Notes: a model not told the origin generated them from the letters alone. Counted from the stretch's first letter, positions 1 through 6,641 are shown. The stretch is 21,899 nt of DNA from CAYLYU01 sp964501925 (GCA_964501925.1 CAZCTM010000030.1:1-21899), one strand, 5' to 3'. Program-made: numbers and translations.

Positions 1-45
1 TCCGGCTTATAGCCGTAATCCGAAGCCACCGGCTTTAGCCGGTGG
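1..45. repeat. Tandem hairpins, possible IS200/IS605-type or REP-like end
   Basis: Two consecutive perfect inverted repeats are visible. The first is CGGCT (3-7) with AGCCG (11-15) around TAT. The second is CCACCGGC (26-33) with GCCGGTGG (38-45) around TTTA. G/C-rich hairpins with short loops of this look occur at the ends of IS200/IS605-family elements and as REP elements. No TnpA or TnpB coding sequence is in the window, so the element itself, if any, lies to the left. They could also be an ordinary terminator for a gene upstream, although no T-tract follows. Confidence 0.4.
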
Positions 46-107
46 AGCATTCACACTGTGATATGCCAGTGGTTGAAATGCCCATGAATCGAACAAAAGG
101 CTCACAG

Positions 108-1745
108 GTGAAGAAATTCTACTTGGGTAAATATTCACTTAAATGTATGAAGATTCTATATCAGCGGGCAAAAAATCGTGGATCCATCTTTCCGGGGTCC
201 TGGCAGATGACCGATGCCCATCATAAAAAGAGAAGACGAAGAATATACCTGGAATTTTTTCTTGCTGAATTGTGGCGATCCGCTTTTCCTGACAAACCCC
301 AGCCAGATTATCTTGGTGTGGATTTTTGGATTAAAGCATCAAGGTTGAGCATGGTTTTAAATGGAGTGCCTTTCCTGTGCCTGGCAGACCTCCGAAACCG
401 GCTTCGCGGTGCCCAGACTCCTGCTGCCAGGCGCGCAGGGAACAACCTGACTCATCAATCAGCCCAACCTGAACAAGAAGATGTAATAAATACTACGCAG
501 CGTTCTGAATGGTTAAAGAGCCTGCACGTCCTGGTCAGAAAATATGACGATCAGAGCAAGGAAAAAATGAGGCTTGGGCAAGCCCGCGATCTGTACGATG
601 AGTTTCGGAAGGCTCTGTTCGAGGCCGAATGTTCAGGTGCTTGTAATGCTGATGAGGCTGTTCTTGCCAGATGGTTGATCTGGATGATGGATCAGAAGCG
701 TTTTCGCCACATGAGGCTATCTACATTCCGTGGTTATGTATCCGCTGTTAGCAACAGGGTGCTGCCTTTGCCAGAGGGGAGATCGATCATACAAATAGGA
801 ACGAAAGGGTGGATGCAGGCTGTCTATGATTTGGCGACCAATGAAGACTACATGCCTTCGAGCAGGCGCACGGCAATTACACATATGAGGGTACTTAACG
901 AATATTTACATTCGCAGAAGCTGGCGCCAAAGGTCGATTTTTCCGACTATAAATACCGTGTTCCCAGAACAACAGCAGAATGCGAAGTTATATTTCCGCA
1001 TGAAGTCGATGACCTTATTGCTAAGGCACCAGAAGAAAATATGAAGGTTGCACTCATCCTGGCCTTTTATTGCGGATTGCGTTGCGAGGAGGTTTGTTAT
1101 TTAACCGTTGACGCTGCGCTGGATGAATACCGACTGCTTATCGGAAGAAGTAAATTGCCGAGCAGCCGCAGAACATTTCCTTTTGGCTTGTTTGTTCCGG
1201 AACCGCATATGGAATTTCTGCGAGAAATTATTCGGAAACGATTGGATGATGATGTGCCCTGGTTAGTTTGTGACGAGGAAGATGAGCCAGTGCCGACCTG
1301 GAAGTTGAGCAAGCAGGTTGGACGATTTCTATCAGCAAAAAATGCTCGGGTTAAGAAGATGCACGGCCTTCGCCATGGCTTTGCATCGTGGCAATTGGTT
1401 CGATATTTTATGTTGATCGACAAACAGTTTCGCAGGGATGCAAGAATGGGTGGTTTCCACCTTGAACTTGATGGGCGACATTTATGGTTTGGAGACAGTA
1501 TGCTGGCCGACTTTGCTGAATCTCTGGGTGGTGCATCATGGTATTACTCGTTTAAAGATGATGGAAGATGCATTGGAAATGCAACGGACATGATTCTGAT
1601 CTCAAAGTTGATGGGCCATGCCAGCCGGTTTACGACATTGGAAAATTATACCAATACGCTTGGCTGGATCACCCGCTACTACCTTCAGAGGCGTGAAGCC
1701 CGGCTGATTGGAAGAAATTGCCCGAAGGTCATTTCAAGAATCTGA
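108..1745 (+). CDS. Tyrosine recombinase (phage/island-type integrase)
   Basis: Site-specific DNA recombinase, probably the integrase of a mobile element lying mostly left of the window. The frame is open from a GTG at 42 (567 residues), but that GTG sits inside a hairpin. The GTG at 108 has AAAAGG seven bases upstream and is preferred; ATGs at 63, 78, 84 and 147 are alternatives. Counting from 42, the catalytic set is visible: Arg347 in GLRCEE, a candidate Lys371, His441 and Arg444 in HGLRH, His526 in LMGH and nucleophile Tyr536 in LENY. An N-terminal SAM-like DNA-binding region lies near 160-240. The oddity is about 80 residues between HxxR and LMGH, where about 25 is usual, implying an insertion in the catalytic domain. 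The gene ends 225 bases from the 3' end of tRNA-fMet, a typical integration target. Confidence 0.85.
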   Translation: MKKFYLGKYSLKCMKILYQRAKNRGSIFPGSWQMTDAHHKKRRRRIYLEFFLAELWRSAFPDKPQPDYLGVDFWIKASRLSMVLNGVPFLCLADLRNRLRGAQTPAARRAGNNLTHQSAQPEQEDVINTTQRSEWLKSLHVLVRKYDDQSKEKMRLGQARDLYDEFRKALFEAECSGACNADEAVLARWLIWMMDQKRFRHMRLSTFRGYVSAVSNRVLPLPEGRSIIQIGTKGWMQAVYDLATNEDYMPSSRRTAITHMRVLNEYLHSQKLAPKVDFSDYKYRVPRTTAECEVIFPHEVDDLIAKAPEENMKVALILAFYCGLRCEEVCYLTVDAALDEYRLLIGRSKLPSSRRTFPFGLFVPEPHMEFLREIIRKRLDDDVPWLVCDEEDEPVPTWKLSKQVGRFLSAKNARVKKMHGLRHGFASWQLVRYFMLIDKQFRRDARMGGFHLELDGRHLWFGDSMLADFAESLGGASWYYSFKDDGRCIGNATDMILISKLMGHASRFTTLENYTNTLGWITRYYLQRREARLIGRNCPKVISRI

Positions 1746-1931
1746 CGAGGCGGGCGGATTTGCCCTGACCCTCGGGAAGAAACTGACCAAATCAGGAAAA
1801 TCGTCGGTCACAGAAGATGCTCTAAAACTCCTGGCGATCTGGGAAGTTACAAAATTGCCACAAAATGCGTGGTCACAATTTGGTCACATGGTGGTCACAT
1901 GGCTTTGGTCACAAGAAATTTCGCAAGAAAA
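1746..1931. other. Non-coding stretch between integrase and tRNA-fMet
   Basis: No convincing gene is present. One frame stays open from inside the integrase (ATG at 1708) to 1941. It could be a C-terminal extension of the integrase lost by frameshift, but nothing in it is recognisable. The segment holds the TGGTCACA repeat array and would be the expected place for an integrase attachment region. Confidence 0.5.
1805..1913. repeat. Phased TGGTCACA direct-repeat array
   Basis: Four exact copies of TGGTCACA start at 1870, 1881, 1892 and 1906, all in the same orientation, with start-to-start spacings of 11, 11 and 14 bases. A fifth, upstream copy (CGGTCACA, 1805-1812) shares seven bases. Spacing near one helical turn puts the copies on one face of the DNA, as expected for cooperative protein binding. 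Its position between the integrase and its presumed tRNA target suggests arm-type integrase or excisionase sites. That role is inference. Confidence 0.7.
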
Positions 1932-1965
1932 AAGGCCCTGAAAATCTCCATGTTTTCAGGGCCTT
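1924..1965 (-). terminator. Rho-independent terminator of tRNA-fMet
   Basis: A perfect 13-bp stem is formed by 1932-1944 and 1953-1965 around an 8-base loop. On the minus strand it is followed by a run of T residues (complement of 1925-1933). It begins six bases after the tRNA CCA end, so it terminates the tRNA transcript. The stem could also act on plus-strand transcripts from the integrase side, though less well because no long T run follows in that direction. Confidence 0.85.
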
Positions 1966-1970
1966 ATGTT

Positions 1971-2045
<75 letters not shown>

Positions 2046-2057
2046 TCAGGGGTGCGA

Positions 2058-2086
2058 ATCATACCGTCTCATGAAGGGAAGGGCAA
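2058..2086 (-). promoter_or_regulatory. Sigma70-like promoter for tRNA-fMet
   Basis: On the minus strand TTGCCC (2086-2081) and TATGAT (2063-2058) are separated by exactly 17 bases. Predicted initiation is a few bases before the tRNA 5' end at 2045. It lies between the end of the Crp-like gene and the tRNA. Confidence 0.6.
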
Positions 2087-2093
2087 TGTGTGC

Positions 2094-2780
2094 CTATCGG
2101 AAGGTTTCCAGCAGGGATTCCAGGGCCCTCATGTCGATGCGCACCAGCCTGCGTCCATGAACGGGTGAGATAATCCCCTTTTTCTTCAGGGCGCTGATGG
2201 CCCGGGATATGGTTTCACGGCTCGTGGACAGCTGATCCGCAATCAGCTGATGGGTAGGCAGTTTCAGGATGTACTGGCCATGGCCATCCTCTTTGCCCAT
2301 GGTGCGGCAGTAGTCGCACAGAAAGTCATACAGGCGATGGGGAACATCCATGGTGCTGATGCGCTCAAGAATGTTGCTTGTGCGCCGCAATCGTCGCGTG
2401 ACCTCCGAGAGCATTTCCAGCGCCAGATTCGGGTTCTTGGTCAGAAGATTCTCGAAATCGGAACGTCGGATGTAGGCGAATTCCGAATCCTCAAGCGTCA
2501 TCACCGTGGCGGAACGCGGCTCCTTGTCCAGCAGCGCCATTTCACCAAAGAACTCGCCGCCTCCGAGCAGGGACAGCACCACCTCCCGTCCTTCGGGCGT
2601 GTAGTAAACGATCTTGACCAGACCTTTCAGGATCACGTACATGGCATCCCCGGGCTCGCCCTCATGGACGACGATGTGCTTCTTGGGGATCCGGGTGACC
2701 ACCGTCAGTCTGGCGATGGAGTCGAGCTCATCCTCGGAAAGCCCGGAAAAGAGCGGAATACGCTTGAGGAGTTGCTTCAA
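2094..2780 (-). CDS. Crp/Fnr-family transcriptional regulator
   Basis: DNA-binding regulator of 228 residues, the usual size for the family. The N-terminal cyclic-nucleotide-binding barrel spans about 10-120 and has an intact phosphate-binding cassette: GE at 79-80 and PRSAT at 88-92, giving Glu80, Arg89 and Ser90. These are the residues that hold the cyclic phosphate in Crp and protein kinase A. No Fnr-type cysteine cluster is seen. The C-terminal helix-turn-helix is at about 174-203, with recognition helix SRETISR. Arg188, Glu189 and Arg193 match the DNA-reading residues of E. coli Crp, so a TGTGA-like half-site is plausible. It overlaps the upstream DUF190 gene by ATGA, so the two are probably translationally coupled. 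The nucleotide cyclase gene at 3674 is an attractive source of ligand (inference). Confidence 0.92.
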   Translation of the reverse strand: MKQLLKRIPLFSGLSEDELDSIARLTVVTRIPKKHIVVHEGEPGDAMYVILKGLVKIVYYTPEGREVVLSLLGGGEFFGEMALLDKEPRSATVMTLEDSEFAYIRRSDFENLLTKNPNLALEMLSEVTRRLRRTSNILERISTMDVPHRLYDFLCDYCRTMGKEDGHGQYILKLPTHQLIADQLSTSRETISRAISALKKKGIISPVHGRRLVRIDMRALESLLETFR

Positions 2781-3106
2781 GAGTTCATCTCCTCGTCCGT
2801 CCGCATCACCGATACCGGCCAGGTGGCCAGAATGCGGTATCCAAGGTGTGGGCGCATGAGTTCGGCCGCGCTCCGGATCTTGTCCGGATCATCAATGGCC
2901 TCAATGATCAGGGGCAGGTCACTGGCAAGGGAGAGAAAGGCGCTGCTGTGAACACCATGCTCGCCGAGTCCCTCGATGCCTCGCATGACCGTGACCCCTT
3001 TCAGGCCGGCCTCCTTGCACAGGGCGAGGATGGCATCCATGGCCGGCTTGCCATCAATCTGGTCGGATTCGGTCAAGTAGATACGGAGAAGCATTCCTTT
3101 TTTCAT
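2777..3106 (-). CDS. DUF190 family protein (PII-like fold)
   Basis: Small soluble protein of 109 residues beginning MKKGMLLRIYLTESD. The DUF190 family has a ferredoxin-like, PII-related fold; its biochemical role is not established and PII-like ligand sensing is assumed. The start at 3106 is chosen because GGGAG lies a short distance upstream (about 3114-3118) and because homologous-looking sequence begins there. The frame is open further upstream to 3298, but that stretch does not look protein-like. The stop overlaps the start of the crp-like gene by four bases, so the pair forms an operon. DUF190 proteins often accompany transporters such as CrcB; here the partner is a transcriptional regulator. 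Confidence 0.85.
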   Translation of the reverse strand: MKKGMLLRIYLTESDQIDGKPAMDAILALCKEAGLKGVTVMRGIEGLGEHGVHSSAFLSLASDLPLIIEAIDDPDKIRSAAELMRPHLGYRILATWPVSVMRTDEEMNS

Positions 3107-3176
3107 TAACAATCTCCCGCCCCTATCCTCACAAGCTGCCATGGGCCTTGTAAAGCAAAAATCATGAAAGCGACGC

Positions 3177-3198
3177 ATGACATGGATCGTGCTGTCAT
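3177..3198. promoter_or_regulatory. Candidate operator: ATGACA-N10-TGTCAT inverted repeat
   Basis: ATGACA (3177-3182) and TGTCAT (3193-3198) form a perfect 6-bp inverted repeat with a 10-base spacer, 22 bp overall. That is the footprint of a dimeric Crp/Fnr-type site, although the half-site differs from TGTGA. It sits between the divergent DUF190-crp and pilZ-cyclase operons. Confidence 0.4.
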
Positions 3199-3215
3199 TT
3201 CCAGGAGGACATGGC

Positions 3216-3244
3216 TTGGGTAAAGACAGGAGTTCAACTAGATT
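3216..3244 (+). promoter_or_regulatory. Possible promoter for pilZ-cyclase operon
   Basis: TTGGGT (3216-3221) and TAGATT (3239-3244) are separated by 17 bases. Both boxes match the sigma70 consensus only partly. Predicted initiation near 3251 would place the GTCTCAAG inverted repeat at the very start of the transcript. Confidence 0.3.
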
Positions 3245-3255
3245 TGCAGGAACGG

Positions 3256-3275
3256 GTCTCAAGGGGGCTTGAGAC
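3256..3275 (+). promoter_or_regulatory. Inverted repeat in the pilZ leader
   Basis: GTCTCAAG (3256-3263) and CTTGAGAC (3268-3275) form a perfect 8-bp stem with a GGGG loop, ending 12 bases before the Shine-Dalgarno sequence of the PilZ gene. It could be an operator or a leader hairpin. There is no T-tract, so it is not a terminator. Confidence 0.45.
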
Positions 3276-3297
3276 AGAGTCATAAATGGAGGGGTCA

Positions 3298-3669
3298 ATG
3301 GCGGACAATAAAGGTGAACGCAGGTCTTCCCCGCGGTATTCCATGGACTTTGTGCTGGAGGTGGCTGTCACCGACAGGGAAGGGCATCAGCATGTGGAAA
3401 AGACCGAACTGGTGGATCTTTCGAGCGGTGGCGCAAAGTTTGTTACCCACCATCCGGACTGGTACAGCGTGCATCGCAAGGTGAACATCACCACCTTTCT
3501 TCCCGGTGCCGAGCATCTGAAGGCCTGCATGAAGGGGACCGCGACCGTACAGTGGATCGCCACCGGCAAGGCGGAGGGTGGCCAGTCATTGTGGGAGGTG
3601 GGGATCTCCATCGACCGGCCCTGGGACTTCAAGCGCGACATGGCAAAGACGTCCGGCACGAAAGACTAG
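3298..3669 (+). CDS. PilZ-domain protein (c-di-GMP binding)
   Basis: Stand-alone PilZ protein of 123 residues. Both c-di-GMP-contacting motifs are present: RxxxR as RSSPR (Arg9, Arg13) and DxSxxG as DLSSGG (Asp40, Ser42, Gly45). The start at 3298 is supported by GGAGGGG at 3288-3294, four bases before the ATG; the in-frame ATG at 3286 overlaps that Shine-Dalgarno sequence. No membrane segment is seen, so a cytoplasmic c-di-GMP adaptor is expected. The nucleotide cyclase gene begins four bases after the stop, so the two are co-transcribed and may be functionally linked. The GGDEF/EAL protein at 15226-17784 is a potential source and sink of its ligand. Confidence 0.88.
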   Translation: MADNKGERRSSPRYSMDFVLEVAVTDREGHQHVEKTELVDLSSGGAKFVTHHPDWYSVHRKVNITTFLPGAEHLKACMKGTATVQWIATGKAEGGQSLWEVGISIDRPWDFKRDMAKTSGTKD

Positions 3670-3673
3670 GCTC

Positions 3674-4738
3674 ATGGGCATGCTGTCCGTTTCCAGGACA
3701 AGCTTCAGCAGAAAGACGAGGATTGTCTTTTTTCTTCTTGTCGTTATCCCCGGTCTGCTGATCGCCTATATCCATGTGCGGCAGCTGAACAATCAGCATG
3801 AAATCCTCATCGCGATCCTTTTCTCGCTTGTTTCCATCCTCATCGGCTTTTCACTGATCAGAAAGTCCGCCGATGAGCTTCGTGGTCTGACCGAGGAGAC
3901 CCGCTCCCTGGTCGCGGGAAACAGGCGCGAACCCGTCCGGACAGACGGGGACCAGGAGCTGAACGAGATCGCCAGTCACTTCAATCACCTGTACCGGGAG
4001 CTGGAAAGAACACGCAAGGAGTTCAAGGACCTGACCGTGCAGTTGATGGTTTACGCCAGGGATCTGGACTCACACCAGCAGGCGATCCTGAGGGAGACGG
4101 AGCTGCGGACCAGGCTGGGATGTTATGTGGGGAAGAACATCATGGACCAGCTAAGCCGCAACACGGAAGGACTCTTACGGGATGAGAAGCGGGATGTGAC
4201 CATCCTTTTCGCGGATATCCGCTCGTTCACGACCATGGCTGAAACCATGGAGGCCGAGGACGTTCTGGCCATGCTGAACGAGTATTTTGATACCATGGTG
4301 GACATCATCTTCAGGCACAACGGCATCCTGGACAAGTTCGTGGGCGATGAGCTTATGGCCCTGTTCGGACTTCTTCCTTCCCCCCGGCCGGCCGCTGTCG
4401 ATGCGGTCAGAGCAGCCCTTGAAATGCAGTCTGCGGTTTCCGAGATGATGCGGGTCAGAAACGAGAAGGGAAAACAGGTCTTCGAGATCGGCATCGGCAT
4501 CAATACGGGTGAGGTGATCGTGGGCAATGTGGGCGCGAGGAATCGCAAGGATTATACGGTGATCGGCGACGCCGTGAATGTGGCGGCCCGCTTTGAACAG
4601 ATGGCGGAGGGCCATGAAATCATCATCGGTGAGCGATCGTGGCGGGAGTGCGAGGGGGCTTTCGAGGTGCGTAGAAAGGGCGAGATCAAGGTAAGGAACC
4701 GGGTGAGGCCGATCACCTGCTATGAGGTGCTCAGGTAA
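3674..4738 (+). CDS. Membrane class III adenylate/guanylate cyclase
   Basis: Synthesises cyclic nucleotide (cAMP most likely) at the inner membrane. The start at 3674 follows the PilZ stop by four bases and gives 354 residues; ATG 3680 is an alternative. Two transmembrane segments (about 17-34 and 43-62) are followed by a HAMP-like linker and coiled coil (65-145), then the cyclase domain (about 172-335). Visible active-site features are metal ligands Asp181 (FADIRSFT) and Asp225 (VGDELMALFG), Lys221, the DYTVIGDAVNVAAR signature, and Asn302 and Arg306 for transition-state stabilisation. All are intact, so activity is expected. The short loop between the membrane helices leaves little room for a periplasmic sensor. 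It ends 19 bases from convergent tolA with no clear terminator between. Confidence 0.93.
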   Translation: MGMLSVSRTSFSRKTRIVFFLLVVIPGLLIAYIHVRQLNNQHEILIAILFSLVSILIGFSLIRKSADELRGLTEETRSLVAGNRREPVRTDGDQELNEIASHFNHLYRELERTRKEFKDLTVQLMVYARDLDSHQQAILRETELRTRLGCYVGKNIMDQLSRNTEGLLRDEKRDVTILFADIRSFTTMAETMEAEDVLAMLNEYFDTMVDIIFRHNGILDKFVGDELMALFGLLPSPRPAAVDAVRAALEMQSAVSEMMRVRNEKGKQVFEIGIGINTGEVIVGNVGARNRKDYTVIGDAVNVAARFEQMAEGHEIIIGERSWRECEGAFEVRRKGEIKVRNRVRPITCYEVLR

Positions 4739-4757
4739 CCCTGGGCGGATGGATCGG

Positions 4758-5552
4758 TCAGCGCAGGGGGTGGAAGCGGATCCGGTTGTTCCGGAAGACC
4801 TCGAACTGCTTGCGTGGAAGCACGAAGGGTTGGGCCGCCTCAATCGCGCGTATCAGCGACTGATCAAGGGCCGGACTTCCCGATGAAAGGATGATGGCCA
4901 GTTTTCGCACGCTGCCATCGGGATTCAGGATCATCTCGACCTCCGGATCCCGCGTGACGTTGTTCAGGTTTGCCGGCACCTTCCAGTGCTGCAGCACCGC
5001 TTCCTGGATCTTCTGAATGTAGCGATCCAGCTCCTTCTGGGACAATTGGCTGCGGTACACGGAGGCAAGGTCTTTCTTAGGCCTGGAGGTTTGTGAGCTT
5101 CGGGTGCCCACGAGGGGTTTGAAGGGATCAAAATCATCCTTCGGTTTGGCCTTTTTCCTTGGCTTTGGCTTCACTTTCGGTTTCGGTTTTAGTTTGACCT
5201 TCGGCTTGGGTTTCGGCTTCGGCTTCGGTTTGACCTTCGGCTTGGGTTTCGGCTTCGGTTTGGGGACAGCCTTGGGCTTTGGCTTCGATTTCGGTGCCTC
5301 AACCTTCTTTGGTTCAGGCTTTGCCGCCGGCTTCCTGGGTTCGGGCTTCGGTGGCTCCTTTTTCAACTCTGAAGGTGAGATCAGCCTCACCTGAATGCTC
5401 TTGGGTGGTTCCGGCAGCCTGTGGGGGTGCCACGTGGTCAGGATGACAAAGGTGATGAAGACAATGACATGCAGACCAAAGGCGTAAATGAAGTCATTGC
5501 GGCCTAGCTCCGCCGGATCCGTTGATCTGTTAGTGAATGGGTTCAGTGACAA
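4758..5552 (-). CDS. tolA: TolA-like protein with TonB-type C-terminal domain
   Basis: Periplasm-spanning Tol-Pal protein linking the TolQR motor to the outer membrane. A TTG start at 5552 is proposed: AAGG lies six bases upstream and it overlaps tolR by 23 bases, giving 264 residues. An ATG at 5633 would overlap tolR by over 100 bases and is unlikely. One transmembrane helix (about 21-41) is followed by a very Lys-Pro-rich rod (about 55-145), unlike the Ala-rich helical rod of E. coli TolA, and a TonB/TolA-like C-terminal domain (about 175-264). The rod coding region contains an exact 30-base direct repeat (5193-5222 and 5229-5258, offset 36 bases or 12 codons), a recent in-frame duplication. 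tolB and pal do not follow. A TonB-like role cannot be excluded, but the tolQR context favours TolA. Confidence 0.82.
   Translation of the reverse strand: MSLNPFTNRSTDPAELGRNDFIYAFGLHVIVFITFVILTTWHPHRLPEPPKSIQVRLISPSELKKEPPKPEPRKPAAKPEPKKVEAPKSKPKPKAVPKPKPKPKPKVKPKPKPKPKPKVKLKPKPKVKPKPRKKAKPKDDFDPFKPLVGTRSSQTSRPKKDLASVYRSQLSQKELDRYIQKIQEAVLQHWKVPANLNNVTRDPEVEMILNPDGSVRKLAIILSSGSPALDQSLIRAIEAAQPFVLPRKQFEVFRNNRIRFHPLR
5193..5258. repeat. 30-bp direct repeat inside tolA
   Basis: Positions 5193-5222 and 5229-5258 are identical over 30 bases, offset by 36 bases (12 codons), within a longer run of degenerate Lys-Pro codons. In-frame expansion or contraction by slippage would change rod length without breaking the gene. 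Confidence 0.85.
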
Positions 5553-5946
5553 GTCCGACCTTCGTGATGTTGGCCTGGGCCAGATGCCCCATGATCTGGG
5601 CGATTCGTTCGTAGGGTGTTTTCGCATCTCCACGGATGAACACGGGTAGATCGGGCTTCTGCTTTCGGATCGCCTGGATGCGGGGTGCTAATTGCTCCAG
5701 CTTGATTTCATGATCCTGGAGAAAAAGGGTCCCGTCCGCGCGGATCGTCAGCACCAGGGGTTCGATGTTCTGCTGGATGGGGGGCGCCTCCGCATCCGGA
5801 AGATCGACGTTTACCCCCTGGGTGAGCAGGGGAGCGGTGACCATGAAGATGATCAGCAGAACCAGCATGACATCCACAAGGGGGGTGACATTGATTTCCC
5901 CCATGGGTTCGGTTTCCTTGTCCCATTTGCTTTGACCGGCCCACAT
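5530..5946 (-). CDS. tolR: TolR, biopolymer transport protein (ExbD/TolR family)
   Basis: Inner-membrane component of the Tol proton-driven motor, 138 residues as usual for the family. A short cytoplasmic N-terminus (MGEINVTPLVDVMLVLLIIF) leads into one transmembrane helix at about 22-42 that carries the conserved motor aspartate in PLVDVMLVLL. A periplasmic domain follows. It starts four bases after the tolQ stop and overlaps the proposed tolA start, consistent with coupled translation of tolQ-tolR-tolA. Confidence 0.95.
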   Translation of the reverse strand: MWAGQSKWDKETEPMGEINVTPLVDVMLVLLIIFMVTAPLLTQGVNVDLPDAEAPPIQQNIEPLVLTIRADGTLFLQDHEIKLEQLAPRIQAIRKQKPDLPVFIRGDAKTPYERIAQIMGHLAQANITKVGLVTEPIH

Positions 5947-5950
5947 ACAC

Positions 5951-6640
5951 TTAGCCCTTCATGTGCCTGGCCATGATGTTCAGGAACTCCGAGGAGAACT
6001 GCTCCATGCTGGCGGCGGACCGTTTCAGGTCGGTGGCAAATTTGTTATAGGCCACCACAGCCGGAATGGCCGCGACAAGCCCGAAGGCGGTCGCCACGAG
6101 GGCCTCGGCGATTCCGGGCGCGACTGCCGCAAGCGATGTGTTCTTGGTCATGGCGATGTTCTGGAACGCATTCATGATTCCCCAGACAGTGCCGAAGAGA
6201 CCGATGAAGGGGGAGGTGGATCCGACAGTCGCCAGAAAGGGCAGGTGCCGTGAAAGGCGCTCAATTTCCCGGGACAGGGCGGCATCCAGGGCCCGACGGA
6301 TGCCGTCCAGGCCGCCTGCGGCCACGATTTTTCCCGTTTCAACCTGCATGGCATCCCGCTTGTAGCGCATGAACTCCCGGTAGCCGGCCTGGAAGATGTT
6401 GGGCAGTGGGCTGTTGGGGTAGCGGGAGGGGATGCCTGCCAGGACCGTATCCAGATCCTTGCCGCCCCAGAAGGAGGTGGCGAACTCGTCCGACTCCTGC
6501 TTGCATTTTCGGTACAGTCGCCACTTGTTGAAGATGACGGCCCAGGATGTCAGAGACATCAGGAAAAGAAGCAGAATCACGCTCATGACGACCGGACCCG
6601 CCCCCCATACCAGACTCCATACCGAAAGATCGCTGCCCAT
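5951..6640 (-). CDS. tolQ: TolQ, Tol-Pal motor proton channel subunit
   Basis: Inner-membrane protein of 229 residues, the standard TolQ/ExbB length. Three transmembrane segments are visible: one near 16-37 and two in the C-terminal half (about 133-158 and 172-195). The family signature is seen in VGSTSPFIGLFGTVWGIMNAF and in the LVATAFGLVAAIPAVVAYN helix. The ATG at 6640 is preceded by GGAG and lies one base after the ybgC stop. It works with TolR to energise TolA during outer-membrane constriction at division. Confidence 0.96.
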   Translation of the reverse strand: MGSDLSVWSLVWGAGPVVMSVILLLFLMSLTSWAVIFNKWRLYRKCKQESDEFATSFWGGKDLDTVLAGIPSRYPNSPLPNIFQAGYREFMRYKRDAMQVETGKIVAAGGLDGIRRALDAALSREIERLSRHLPFLATVGSTSPFIGLFGTVWGIMNAFQNIAMTKNTSLAAVAPGIAEALVATAFGLVAAIPAVVAYNKFATDLKRSAASMEQFSSEFLNIMARHMKG

Positions 6641-6641
6641 C

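Noticed and set aside
1870..1913. TGGTCACA array as a CRISPR
   Set aside because: Repeats are only 8 bases and spacers 3-6 bases, far too short for a CRISPR array, and no cas genes are present.
2250..2951. 233-codon open frame on the plus strand
   Set aside because: Antisense to the Crp-like and DUF190 genes, whose motifs are complete.
3114..3140. TGTGA half-site (minus strand) as a Crp site for the DUF190-crp operon
   Set aside because: No matching TCACA half lies at the required spacing.
4175..4843. 222-codon minus-strand frame
   Set aside because: Antisense to the cyclase domain with all catalytic residues on the plus strand; extends across the convergent gap into tolA in another frame.
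5140..5340. Repeat-rich stretch as a non-coding tandem repeat or CRISPR
   Set aside because: It is continuous coding sequence for the TolA Lys-Pro rod, with periodicity in multiples of three.
5104..5394. Gly/Phe-rich 96-residue open frame on the plus strand
   Set aside because: It is the antisense reading of the Lys-Pro codon repeat in tolA, not a real Gly-rich protein.
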